Positions 30,640 to 43,000 of a DNA stretch of 64,000 nt are shown one piece after another. Position 1 is the stretch's first letter. Every line of letters starts with the position of its first letter. Both the position numbers and the translations under genes were made by a program. Location of the stretch: positions 28,263,063-28,327,062 of the forward strand of contig CM036179.1 in assembly GCA_020631735.1 (NCBI GenBank). The letters are read 5' to 3'. Origin of the DNA: Saccharum officinarum (lineage: Eukaryota > Streptophyta > Magnoliopsida > Poales > Poaceae). Below the pieces are notes generated by a model. That model ran no database searches. It worked only from the letters and a program-made list of their open reading frames with translations, and had not been told where the DNA came from.

Positions 30640-31894
30640 TGTTAGGGCAAGAAATAGGGCACAAGTTAGGTTGTTAAGGTATGTCACTTAAAAGTTAGGG
30701 TTGTCGCTTTAGCTAAGTTGGTTAGAATATTGTAAGTTTGGTTTGATGAATAAAGTGCCCTATTGTTATCATTAATGAAATTGGTTACCATTATTATTCT
30801 CTAACTCTCTATTTTCTCTAGATATGTGTTTTTGTCTCCACCTTGTTGTGCATGAAGGTAAACAGGTAACAAGTGTGGGGGAGATACACCATGACGATGG
30901 AACGAAATTCGATAGAAAAAGTCACAAAATTTGGAAAAAGAACGACACAAGGACCATGCACAACAAAGCGGGCCCCAGACCGGGCCTGGGCCAGGTTGCT
31001 CGACCCCTTGCTGGGTTAGCCGACCCACTGCAGCACCACCTCGCCTCGCCCTTTGTCCACGGTTAGGTATGAGCTCAATACACTCTATTTTCATATATGT
31101 CACTTTTCGTTTCGAACCGAATTGAAAATCCTTTGATAAAACAACTTAAAAACTTGAAGGAAAGATTGTGTAGCTAGGACTTGAGGATAGACTCACATAA
31201 CACTTTTCCTAAAAGTCTTGCTACTGTGAGGAACTTATTTTAGGGACCCCATCTCACTTAAGTTGTTGTGGAATGTGAGATAGTAAGAATAAAGAGAACT
31301 TGATTCTTGATGTTTAGTCATTGGAGAATTTTATTTCAAAAAAGCAAAATGAATAGCTACACCTCTCCTTTATAGTATAGCAGTGTTTTACCAAAGACAT
31401 ATATAGGGTAGATAAACCTTCTACATATACTACTTGTGTTTGTATTGAGTTTGGTCAAATCTTGTGACCTGAGTTGAGAAATTTATCATGCTCCTAAGAT
31501 CAAGATCACATACACTCCACATATATTTTGCTGCTCCTACACTAGGAGTATGCAACAACATATTTTTCATCCACCAAAAATGTTTTCTTCCTACATTGGG
31601 AGCAGACACAAAAAGAAGTATGCTAGGAATAAATGCTCCAAGTTCTTGTTAATGTCTTTCTTCAAGTTTTTCAATTGTAGAAAGAGGCATGCGACTATGC
31701 AAAAGAAAAGTATTAAAAAATGGACAAACATCCAAGAAATCTAAAACAATGGGTACTTAGATGCCCGCCATGAAAAAAAGAGAGAAAAAAGAAGAAAGAA
31801 AGAAAAGATAGCCCATGTTCTCTAGTGAAAGTGTTTTTCAAGTTTCAAACAAGAGAGACATGTTTTAACGGGCATAGAGGAATTATGATAGCCA

Positions 31895-31952
<58 letters not shown>

Positions 31953-32419
31953 CACACATATGCACATCTTGATCAAGATTATGATATCTTTCTCCTTGGA
32001 TCCTTGTTTTGACTTTACAATATATACAATGCAAGTATGTTTTCATTTTCATCCTACCTGAGCTCCACATAAGCTTTTAGAAGTAGGCAAAAAAGGCATC
32101 AATCTCACATGCCTTGGTAAGGATTCAAAAATACCACATATAATGAGTGATTTGAGAGTACTACAATGAAGGAGATGGTAAGCTATGTTTTATTTTTAAA
32201 ACTTATGCAAAAACTCCAAGTAACTTGACTGAAGGAAGAAGGTGAACTATTTCGAGTTGTTCCATTCTTCAACCGCCCAAACTTTTATGGTAGACACAAT
32301 GAATCCCTCAGTGCAGGTATTGCTAGGAATGGCTTATGTTGATGTCTTGTCCTAAAGTTATGTTTGCAATAATCCATCCTTTTCTCAAGGACGAGCAAAA
32401 GCCTAAGTGTGGGGGAGTT
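30640..32419. other. Non-coding 3' internal region of the left Athila-like element
   Basis: The long non-coding stretch before the 3' LTR contains a second GC-rich patch (about 30960-31060), a (AT)27 microsatellite at 31897-31950, and the polypurine tract at its end. Athila-group elements typically have such a long 3' internal region. Confidence 0.55.
31897..31950. repeat. (AT)27 microsatellite
   Basis: An uninterrupted run of 27 AT units; the same site in the right copy (60009-60018) holds 5 units. Confidence 0.95.
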
Positions 32420-33673
32420 TGTTGACGGTAGTTAACAACCATCATGAACCGTCAATTTGACTCAAATAACTGCATAAAAGGAATCACCAACATAGAATAG
32501 GGGTTAAATTGACAGAATTCCATGAGTTTTGGTGACTCTGTGTTTTGCAGGGATTAAATAGGAAAAGAGCCCAAGATAGTCCACATGTTGGGCTAAAAAT
32601 CATATTCCACCGCGATCCCATGTCAAGAAGATTCTAGAGAACACGAGAACGTGAGCCACCAAAGAGGGGGGCCCACCTGGCATTCACCCAGGTTGTCCGA
32701 CCCAACCAAGGTTGGCTGACCTAGGTGGGTCCCACCTATCAGCTTCCTTCGCAAGTCAGTTCTCCACCGCCTTAGGGTTTTCATCTTTGTCGTTGATTCA
32801 AGTCTGTTTGATCCGAGGGCTCTAGTGCATCCCACTGACCTATATAAGCTGAACCTACCCCCTGGGTCAGAGCATCCTCAATTCTAGGTAGAAACCTTGA
32901 GCCTCCTCTATAATTAAGAAACCCTAGATAGGATCAAGAGCCAAGCATTCAAGAGGAGATTAGTCTTGTAGTCTTTCAAAGATTAGGACTAGTCTTATTT
33001 AGAGATAGAGAGATAGAGTGTCGAGGAAGAGTTTGGAGGAGTTGCTGGCCTATCGGTGGCTCCTCTATAGCTTGTATCTGTGAGATCAAGTTCTATTGGA
33101 GCTTGCTTCTGAGATTTCTCTGGTATTCAACTTCTAGTTCGAGTAAGTAACATTGCTATATTATTCTTTCGGTTTGCAACTCTTTTGAGTGCTTTAATCT
33201 TGATAGCTCCTTGATTGAAGTAGTATTCGTAGTGTAAACATGATGCCTAGACATCAGTTACTCATAGATGCACCAACTTTCTAGATCGGTGGTTGCTCGC
33301 GAGGGTGACTTTACCTCATTGAATCTTCCATAGTCCACCTCTCGTCTGTAGGACTAGTAGGACCTGGTTGTTAAGGAAAACATCCTCTGCTGATGTCTTT
33401 TCTTAAGTAATGTCCCTATTGGAACAATCATAACATAGCTTGCGAAGGTTAGAACTAGAGACCTTAGTGATCTTCTCTATAGCCCTATACTCTCCATCCT
33501 TGCTTGCTTCTCAAGGGTTTAAGCATAGACTTAGTTTCTCACATGTTCCTCCCTGTTGTAAAATATAAATAACGATACTCTAGAATACTCCCGGGTGAAG
33601 TGCTACATCGGTATACTATCTGTACGCTTGTGGATAACCTTATTATCTTGTGTACATTTAATTAATACCAACA
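32420..33673 (+). repeat. 3' LTR of the left Athila-like element
   Basis: 1254 bp, TG...CA ends, directly preceded by the polypurine tract. It pairs with the 5' LTR at 23809-25045. Confidence 0.92.
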
Positions 33674-36284
33674 ATTAATGGTCAATGTGAGGGATTTTGG
33701 TGGATAACACTTAAGACACGTGAAGATTTATCATGGTTCAGGTTTCAAAGCCCCCAGCAGAGACTTCTTTTGTGTTAGAATGCTCGAGTGAGTTCTTACA
33801 AATTACAATCCAGGGAGAGAAAGAGAGTCGAAGAGCGTTTGGCTAGTTCTAAACTAGGGTTTTAGAGTGAATTTGATCCCCCTTTATGGGTTCCTTTGCC
33901 CATCCTTATATCTCTAGAGGGCAAGAGGTGTGCAAGGTTTTTGTTGCTATCTCTAGCTTCCTTGATCATCAAAGGAGTGCTCAAGCTTAGTCATCTTCAT
34001 CTTTGAGCTAGCCATTGAAGGTGTCACTGCTCCAGGTGGTCGTGGTCGACAACATAGAAACAACCCGTGGCAGCTTTTACAAATGGCAGTAGTAGGTCCA
34101 TGCCGACCGAGAGCTTGGTTCCACCTGTTCCTGGCTTGCCCGCCCTTTGGCATTCCTTTCACACCAAGGGAGACGGAGCTTGGGGTTGACGCTTGGGTCC
34201 ATTTCCTCCCTTATCACCTTGTGTCATGCCCTAGGTCCACTTCACCGAAATAGGTGAGAAACTGCATGCTAAGGCTGAGGGGACAATGTCCTAATAGAGG
34301 CGGCACACAGCTTGGAGTGCTGTGCTATTTTGTCTTTAGGGCCTCCCGCGCCGATAGAAGCTCCGCATCAACCTCGGCAAGCTTGCCCATCAGCCCTGAT
34401 CATTGCAAGGGATAAGAAGCAGTTTTTGAAAAACCCAATGATGAATGGGTAAAGGTACTTACCTTCTAGCTCCTAGACCCTAGCAAAATCCTGTTGATGC
34501 CATTGGGCCACCGTGGCTCGGAGGGATTGCACCTTGGGCTTTAGCTAGTGGTCCTCCTTGGCAAGCCAAGAGGCTGCATGTGTGACATCCTTCATCTGGT
34601 CTATTGCGGTGTCCTTCTCCCTCCGAGCTATGATGCACTCTTGGCGAGCCTTGTTGCGCTCGCCAAGAGCATGATCACGCTCATGGCGAACGGATTCAGC
34701 TCGGGCTAGAACTGCTTCGAGGCCTACAATAGCTTGTGCTCATTTTTCACCTTTTGGGCCTCCTCCTAGTCCTTACAAGTGTGCTCAATGAGGGCCAATA
34801 GCTTCTCCACCATCTCCTTAGCATCGGTGACCGCCTCCTCGTGTCAGTTTCGGAGATTCGCCATTTCACCATTGTGGTCGGCTACCCACTGCTAGGCCTT
34901 CGCAAGCTGTGCCTCAGCCGTGGCGGTCCTCCATGTCTCCTCTGACCGGCGTCCCCATGAGCCCTTCTCACAATGGAGGAACTCTAACTTCACCTGGCTC
35001 CGTTCGAATAGTGCCTATGCAAGGGGCCACGTCATGGTCACCAAAAGAGGAAAGACCGAACGACAAGCATTCACCTAACTCGATGGACCTGGACAGCCAG
35101 GTGAATATCACCGTGTAGGGTGGACAACACCGAGGAAAGGATCTGGTTGAAGGTCTGGCACCCCTCCAAAAGTCGATCCTAGTACCCCTGCTCCTCGATG
35201 TTGTCTAGCATAAAAACCGGTGGCGCCCCCGGTTGGTTCCAATCCGACCAAGTGAGGCGTGGACTGCCCCACTGGTAGGGATCTCACCCCACTCGCATGA
35301 GGGCCATAGGCCCTAGATGCAGGAGGGCTGAGCCACCTCAGCCAAGTTAGAAGGCTCACTAAACGAGACCAACAGTACCTCCACCTCGGTGACACTAGGC
35401 TCGTGCGACACCGCCTCCTCTGCCTAGGACCCACCTCTAGTAGTGGCCCCTACCTGAGTCGAGGGGTCCTTAGGCACGGCCTCCTTCACTGCCTCCTGGG
35501 CCTCGGTGCCCGCACCCGCTCCTGCGATTGATCTTGATGCCACCGCCATTGGAGGTGGAGGTGTGGCACTCTCCTGGGGAGCGCCCCCTCGAGAGCAGGA
35601 TCTAATCCGAACTGCGATAGCTGCTCCAGCAACACCATCCCCATCTGGACGGACTTCTCCACCTCCACTTTCGAAAGTGCTGCCTCAATTGTCAGAGTGG
35701 GGTTAGGCAGAGGCAAAGCAAGGGTGTCTGGCACCTCTCATTCCTATATGGCCATCGATGTTGGAGGGACGATGCCAGCCACCTTTGAGGTGGAGGCGTC
35801 CGAGCCCGCAACACCACCGGTCGAGGCCTAGCCTTGCCGTCTCAGTGCCTTCCGCAAGAACGACGAGCATCAGCAACACCAAGTCTTAGCACAAACAAAC
35901 AACACAGAAAGACGCTTCTTACCTTTGTGTCATAGAATGGGGACATTTCTACGTCGGTACGCTAGCGTCTGACCTCGCTGCCATAGGGCAGGGCTTTTTC
36001 TCGGTCACCACTGTCTCGGCCACGCTAGGCTGAGAGGGTGGCGGCAATGACTCCGCCATCTCCGGGGGTCGAGATCCCCCGTCCCCTCAGGGTGGGCCAA
36101 CCCCTGTGGCCTTAGGGGCTCTCCTCCTCCGCCTGCTACCATGGCTCCCTCGAGGTTGGGTCCTCTGGCTCATGAAGCAGCAGGTGAGCCTTTGGCATCC
36201 GTCCCTCCATCGAGAGGGATGACCCCTCGAGCTGTTCCCCCTCGACCAAGGAGTCTAGCCAATCGTACTGGTGGATCTCCTTGT
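33674..36284 (-). pseudogene. Degenerate transposon-derived multi-exon coding region, minus strand, left copy
   Basis: On the minus strand several open stretches are joined by good splice donors (GTAAG following exon ends at about 35923 and 34463). One exon piece has a heptad-like, charged segment (about 34600-34740) reading ARAESVRHERDHALGERNKA and onward, typical of coiled-coil hypothetical proteins encoded by grass transposons. Another piece (about 35480-35740) is Ala/Gly/Pro-rich. Many stops interrupt the frames. The first 250 bp (about 33674-33930) resemble retroelement LTR or leader DNA. No catalytic domain can be recognised. Confidence 0.45.
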
Positions 36285-37871
36285 TGTAACAGAACCGACC
36301 AAATTATAAGAGCACAAGTACAAAAACAAGCACCGAAGCGCTCAAATTTTCGAACTTGAGCCCATATAATCCCGGTAGTCAATCGAAACCACAAAGGATT
36401 TCAAACCAACTCGTTTACAACCAGGATCGCATCATTCAACATACAACATCATGCGTTACATTTCACAAGTAGTTCCGAAATAGGTTTACACACACCCGGA
36501 GTCGCAATTATTACAAACCAAGTTTATAAAGTAGCGGAAGCATAACACACACCAGTTGTTACTACTGCCAGTCTGGATGATCGACATCCCGTAAAAGCAT
36601 GAGGAAAGTACATAAAGACGATCATGCCCTTGTGATCTAGTCATCATCACCCGCAGGGTGGAGACACGTCTTGCAGAATCCCTGATAAAGCATGTCATCT
36701 GCAACAGGAGGGAATAAACCCTGAGTACTGGAATGTACTCAGCTAGACTTACCCGTCAAAAACTAGAAATAAGATGACACCAAGGATTATGCAAGGCTTA
36801 CACAAGAGGCTAGCTGACATAACATTTTGCATAAAGGCATAAGTAATTTAAACTCTTGTAGCCTGTACTAGCAGTTATTTTTAGCATTTACCTGTCATCT
36901 ATCTTAGCACCTGTACTAAACATGCACTTGATTATAATCAAACAATTATCATCATTATATCCAGAGCAGGTATGAATTTTGGCAACATTGTATCATTCCC
37001 TTAACCACCAGTTTATTTAATGAGATCTACGTTGCCGCTGCTCAAGTCAAGTGCTCACTAACCGGGAGCGACGGCGATTCGAATCGAATTCCTATCCAGC
37101 TGGAGGGGTATTTCTAACACTCACCGTGCAGACCCCTGCCAGGGTCGCACAGGCCACCGTTTCATATGATTCAGGAATCGCGGGTCCGAATAATGTCGCG
37201 ACCCAAGGGCGACACTCTGCCAGGTGATAGGACTCTAACCCCCCCTTGGTCTCACGCCAATGTCCCCAAGCACATCCTTTCTCTCCTCCAAGAAGCAACC
37301 TACCATTCGATTCCCGGCCTGAATCACGTTACTCGGCTTCACGGTCGGAACGACTTATCCGGCCAACTAAGTGTTAGACTGCGTTCAACATGACTCAAGG
37401 ACGTACAGCGAATCGGTCCTTAAACGACTCAGACGGGCATGGCTCCACACCCAAGACGTGAAGTGTCTTGCGGCTGTACCATCGAACTCTCGCCCGGTCT
37501 CAACTTCATTTTAAAGCATGGTTCCATCACGATAGCCATAAGCCACTCGCGACCCAGCCCTATATCTCGCGGATGACCGGAAATCACCCGACTTCTACCG
37601 TACTAAGCAGGGCTAAGCATTGACACGTGCCTAAACCTAATATAGGATTAAGTACGATATCTGGACAAGGACAGGTATAATGCAACAAGTGTTTTCATAT
37701 AACTCCTACAACTTAATGCAGTAAACAATTAAAATACTCAAGATTAATTTATAAAACGATGGGTTCAGCATGCACTGGGGCTTGCCTTTCAGAAGGTTGC
37801 GGGTCTGTAGTCCGAACTCGGGTAGATCTTCTGACGAAGCTTCCCTGACGTTGGGTTCTTCTGCTAATTCC
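36285..37871. mobile_element. LTR-type repeat fragment running into the assembly gap
   Basis: The sequence starts TGTAACAGAACCG and is related along its whole visible length to the start of the element at 40087 (TGTCACAAAACTG). Shared words include ccaaattataagagcacaag, gtagcggaagc and tacccgtcaaaaac-like wording. It runs into the 100-N gap at 37872, so its other end is unknown. Confidence 0.6.
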
Positions 37872-37971
37872 NNNNNNNNNNNNNNNNNNNNNNNNNNNNN
37901 NNNNNNNNNNNNNNNNNNNNNNNNNNNNNNNNNNNNNNNNNNNNNNNNNNNNNNNNNNNNNNNNNNNNNNN
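37872..37971. other. Assembly gap (100 N)
   Basis: Exactly 100 unknown bases, the usual placeholder for a gap of unspecified size. It lies between the two duplication units, so the true distance between them is unknown. Confidence 0.98.
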
Positions 37972-39626
37972 AGTTGAGTTCTTGTAATGACAACCTTTTC
38001 TCCAATCTACACATGGTTACAATAATATATATGTATACACAAACCTGTGAGATGGCAGAGATCTAGTGTTGTTGAATGTTGAATGTTGAGGCACCCTGGG
38101 CTCTTCAATGTCTTGTGGAAGCTTGTCGGGAAGGTCGAAACGACATTCTTTTGTCCTGTCTATTCCACACTCAACAGAACAAGGTAATCCTACTAAAGCT
38201 AGTGATACACTAACTTAGTAGACATCAAGATCATTATCAAAATCTTTACGCCAATTGCTTCTCCGGCAACGGTTGCCAAAAATGCTTGTTTGGTATAAAT
38301 TAAGTGCAACTAAAATATAAAGGGATTCTGCAAGCGCATAGAATATACCATTATAGCATTTTACTGGAGTATTCCAGGTATCTTTATTTATATTTTACCA
38401 CAGGAAGCAAGGGTTAAAGAATCCAATAATTTACCATCATGTATCTACTAACTTAGTAAACCAACTAGACTATAGCAGGGGTAATGATAAATGATAGGAT
38501 TTATGCAATATGACACACATGAGATATATCACTAAAGATGCGCAACTAGTTAACTTGGGAGGTCAACGGGTGAGGTAGATTCCTATGATAATTTTACACA
38601 TGGTAAAGGTATACCTAAACTATGCTAAGACTTACCATACTCTTGTGCACTTCGGGACGCCACTAGACAGGAGAAAGTACCACAAAGGATACCTCTACTA
38701 CGTGACTATGGTCCTACAATTTAAGAACCTGCTCAATTCGATATGGACGGGGCTGTCACCTCCTGTAACTACCATAAAACCAGGGAACAAGGTGTACTCA
38801 TAGGCACCAGAGCATCGTGTAAACACCACGCTTACATGAGGCTCGGCTACTTAGCCCAACCGGTAAAGCCTAGACTAAGCGCTCTATGAACTAGCACACA
38901 AAAGCAATGATAAACTCAACTAGAAAGATATATTCAAAGTAAGCATATGCATATAAATAAGAGAATAAGTATAAGTCTTACAAAATGTGAAGTGAAGATA
39001 CAAGGCTTTACCAAGCCTCCATGACTAGATCTGGAACCTTGAGCAAGATCCCAACTCGACCCTCTCTCCCAAGATACTAATCTACTACATTGGAGAAGTT
39101 AGACCTAATCCCCTAGAGAGGTCATTCTTTCATGGGACACCTCTCACCTGATCCTGGCTGGGAAATAATGAATTATGGTTTAAGGGATGCCTCCTCTAGG
39201 GGCTCGGGGCCCTGCTCATATAGTCCTCTAGGAAGCACCACAACCCCCGGATTAAACCAACCTTGATCTATGATTATTATTCATCCTCAAAGGTGGTGAA
39301 GGCAGAATCCACAAGCTCGCACCTGATTGGCCGAGCCAATGGGGCGGGCGCCCCACTTCCAGGCCTATTTTGCCTCCCGTTTGTTTCTAGAGTCTTCTCG
39401 TACCTTCCATATTCCAGAAAAGTTATGCGTAGCCCCTTTGTCTTTATGTAAACCTGACATGTGGGCCTTCCTTGGTTCTTTTCAGCTGACACCCTGCAGA
39501 AATAGACATTCACCAAAACTTGTGGAATTATGTCAGTAGACCCCCTATATCTAAGTGGTAAATATGTTTTAGGTTCTTTTTCATGTTTCGTTGATGGTTA
39601 AAATTGACACTTATCTACCGTCAACA
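37972..39626 (-). mobile_element. LTR retrotransposon piece in minus orientation (LTR 38287-39626)
   Basis: On the minus strand an LTR begins TGTTGACGGTAGATAAG at 39626 and ends ATACCAAACA at 38287. A primer-site-like word follows (tggcaaccgttgccgg, about 38262-38280). The end words resemble those of the Athila-like element, so it is a relative in opposite orientation. Only the 5' LTR and about 300 bp of leader are visible before the assembly gap. Its insertion cuts the left arm of the palindromic element copy that starts at 39627. Confidence 0.68.
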
Positions 39627-40086
39627 ATATGCAATTTTATAATATCAGTGTCAGATGCCATTTTTTATATATATGTAATGACCCTTATAGATATATATAC
39701 ATGTGTGAGGATATGTGAGTTGCATGTGAGATCGTTGTGTATCGTTAGTTGATCGGCACTTGTTCTACATCCATATTGATTTGCATATGTAATATTATAA
39801 TATCAGTGTTAGATACCATTTTTTACATATATGTAATGACCCACTAGATATACATATGTGAGGATATTTGAGTTGCTGGAGAGATCTCTGCATATGACAT
39901 CATCGTCAGCATGCTTCCAGTCCTCGTCTTGTTATAGATCAACTATTTTTTCGGCATTGTCTTTGATTGGCGCTTCTTTTATATCCATACTGATTTGCAT
40001 ATGCAATATTATAATATCAGTATTAGATGTTATTTTTGTATATATGTATGTGGTGAGCATATGTGAGTTGTGGGAGAGATCATTGC
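39627..40086. mobile_element. Left-arm remnant of the palindromic element, right unit
   Basis: This matches the inner part of the left arm at 17087-17740 but without the 175-bp MITE. Its outer part is missing, replaced by the LTR element at 38287-39626, and its inner end is interrupted by the insertion at 40087. Confidence 0.8.
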
Positions 40087-43000
40087 TGTCACAAAACTGT
40101 CCAAATTATAAGAGCACAAGTATAAAAATAATCACCGAAGTGATCAAATTCTCACACTTGAGCCCATATAACTCCGGTAGTCCAATGAAATCACGAGGGA
40201 TTTCAAACCAACCAACATACAAGCCAAGATCGTAGTGATTCAACATAACAAGTCACATGTTATATCCATTTCACAAGTAATCCAATATACATCGGAGTTC
40301 AACATAGTTATTACAACTTAAGTTGAAAAGTAGCGGAAGCAAAGTAATTTGAAACTAACATTACTCTGATTTCAAATACATGCAGTACCAAGGTCGACTT
40401 CCAACAAAAGCATTATAGAGAAGATAACTTAGAAGGATCATGCCCATGATCACACTCCGCCACAAAGGCAGGAGCCAACCAATTCTTGCAGTCGCCATGA
40501 TACATCACAACCTGCAACAAGTGGGGATAAAACCCTGAGTATGACAAGGTACTCAGCTAGGCTTACCCGTCAGAAACCAAAAATAAAGTGACACCAAGGA
40601 TCATGCAAGGCTGATATAAAGTGGGCTGGCTTGACAACATTTGGCATAAAAGCTTAATATGGATAAGTAATCATTAATGCTTAAGCATCAAGTTAATTAT
40701 CATTAACCTGTCATCTATATTAGCACCTGTACTAGGGCACTCACTTTATTAGGAGCAAACAATATTAACCATAGCAGGTATAAATTGAGGCAACATTTCC
40801 ATCGTCATCCAATTAACCATTCGTTCAATTTAATGGAATCTACGTTGCCGCTGCTCAAGTCAAGTGCTCACTAACCGGGAGCGATGACGATTCGAATCGA
40901 GTTCCTATCCAGCTGGAGGGGTATTTCTAACACTCACCGCGCAGGCCCCTGCCAGGGTCGCACAAGCCACCTTTCGTACAATTTAGGAGTCGCGGGTTCG
41001 ACTGATGCCGCATCCCCAAGGGCAATACTCTGTCAGGTGATAGGGACTCTAACCCCCCTTGGCCTCACGCCAATGTCCCCAAGCACATCCTTACTACCTC
41101 CAAGATGCGACCTACCATTCGATTCCCCGCCTGAACTGTATTACTTGGCTTCGCGGTCGGAACGACTTATCCGGCCAACTAAGTGTTAGACTGCATTCAA
41201 CATGACTCAAGGACATACAACGAATCGGTCCTTAAACGACTCAGACGGGGATAGATCTACACCCAAGACCTCCATGCCTTGTTGCTTCACTATCGTCATC
41301 CCGCCCGATCTCATTTCATTTTATTAACACATGGTTCCTTTCCACAATAGCAAATATAGCCAATTGTGTCATATATGAATATCCCTACATAGCAAATATA
41401 GCCAATTGTGTCATATATGAATATCCCTACATCTCGCAGGTGACAGGAAATCACCTGACTTCTACCGCTTAAAGCAGGGCTAAGCATCTACTCGACCCTG
41501 GTCTATGTAGGATTCAGGATTCATATATCTGGACAAGGAATGATATAATGCAGCAAGGGTTTCCAACCAACTCCTATCACTTAATGCAACAATACTTATA
41601 ACATATATAGAATTAATTGCTTTGAAGGTAGGAGACTTATAATGCTCCGGGGCTTGCCTAGGATCCGACTCATGTTAGAGTTTGTCAGATGAAACCCGCT
41701 TAGCGAGCATTCCCTCACTCTATCACTTGTCCGGTCCTTCTATCTTCGGGATGGATCCACCAACTCTATCTTCGGGTTTGGCTCCACATCAGGTCCTTCA
41801 TGTGCTTTAGCTAGCGTACCTAAATGAGGTGCAATAATGCATATGCATGAATATATAGAAGTGCAATAAATAAAGTAATCAAGCAAGCATACCAAAGTTC
41901 TCATAAACACCTAGAGCTAATTAACTTAATCCCCATTAAGGCATAACATAGAAGATTGCAAGCACATCAGTCAAGACATAAGCCTCATAAGATCATAGGG
42001 TACTAACCCAAGTACCAAGTAGTGATACCAACATACTTATGTAACTCAAACTATGCTTAACAGAAAAGTTCAGATTTGCAATCAGCATGAACAGTCCAGA
42101 AATAACATCATTCCAGGAGCTACATAATTCCAAATGACATGTAAGAGGATAATCTGGAAATCTTATGAAATTATCTATAATTCATTTAATATCACCTAAG
42201 CCTGATTCCCAAGTTTACTAGGTCAAAAAGATGAAACTACAGACTCTGGTCTGCTCCAAACAGAGAGCAACCAAATCTGGAACCTAACTTTAAACATCTA
42301 TAACTCAAAAACTACTTTACCAAATGTTACCAAATTTTACCACAAGCTAGATACATGAATTATATACAACTTTGCTATAGACAAGATGCTCAGAAAACAC
42401 CATTAACATGGGGTAATTTACATTGCCCCCAGAACTGTCTAGAAACCAATAATTGCAAGAAATAATTATTAACATATGTTGCAAACATATAATTGTGCAA
42501 AACCAACTTTACCAACACTTCACAAATGACTAATGAACACCAGAAAACATAATGTCCATTGCTAATAAATTCTTTTAATTCATTTTTCTTAATTTATTTT
42601 GATAATTAAGTGGAATTATGAACACCTATCAAAATTGCACAATAAATTCTACCAAAATTACAGTGGACTAACTATGCCCCCAATAGTCTACTATCCAAAC
42701 TTAAAGCCATTTGGACAAGTATATAAACCTCTATGAAAAATACAAATAGCTATTGCAATAAATCATGTGAGAGTAAGTTAAACCTAAAACCCAATATTTT
42801 CTGTGAACACATGGCCATAGTATGAATCAACATCATAGAGCAACATCATAATAAGGTAATGGAACAACATTTTCTATTTTATCATTTATATATTATTTAT
42901 AAGCTATTTATCAAGCCGTAAACAAGTTAAATCAATAACTTGATCATATAGTAAGCAATGACCACAAAATTTATACCACAGTATATTCATAGCATGATAC

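Larger units (their letters stand above)
23809..33673 (+). mobile_element. Athila-like Ty3/Gypsy LTR retrotransposon, left copy, degenerate
   Basis: The 5' LTR (23809-25045) and 3' LTR (32420-33673) both run TGTTGACGGTAG...TACCAACA. The flanks are attag and attaa, a 5-bp target duplication with one change. Downstream of the 5' LTR lies a tRNA-Asp-type primer site word (agcgccgttgcc, about 25055-25066), and just before the 3' LTR a polypurine tract (gtgtgggggag). The order gag, protease, reverse transcriptase, RNase H, integrase, extra ORF matches the Athila branch. Several stops and frameshifts make it non-coding as a whole. It lies 58 bp after the CACTA element. Confidence 0.92.
17087..35984. 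repeat. Left unit of a large tandem segmental duplication
   Basis: This interval is repeated, in the same order and orientation, at 39627-64000. The offset is 28114 at the expansin ATG, 28107 at the 5' LTR and 28016 where the window ends. Shared contents are the palindromic element, GC-rich repeat DNA, the three-exon expansin, a CACTA element, the Athila-like retrotransposon and the degenerate minus-strand region. The copies are near-identical from about 20284 rightward and visibly more diverged to the left of that point. The right border of the unit lies at or beyond 35984 and cannot be fixed because the window ends. Confidence 0.9.

Noticed and set aside
31822..32070. Frame with a long Ile-Tyr repeat
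   Set aside because: It is the translation of the (AT)27 microsatellite.
37706..38066. Open frames crossing the assembly gap
   Set aside because: They span 100 unknown bases and have no coding evidence.
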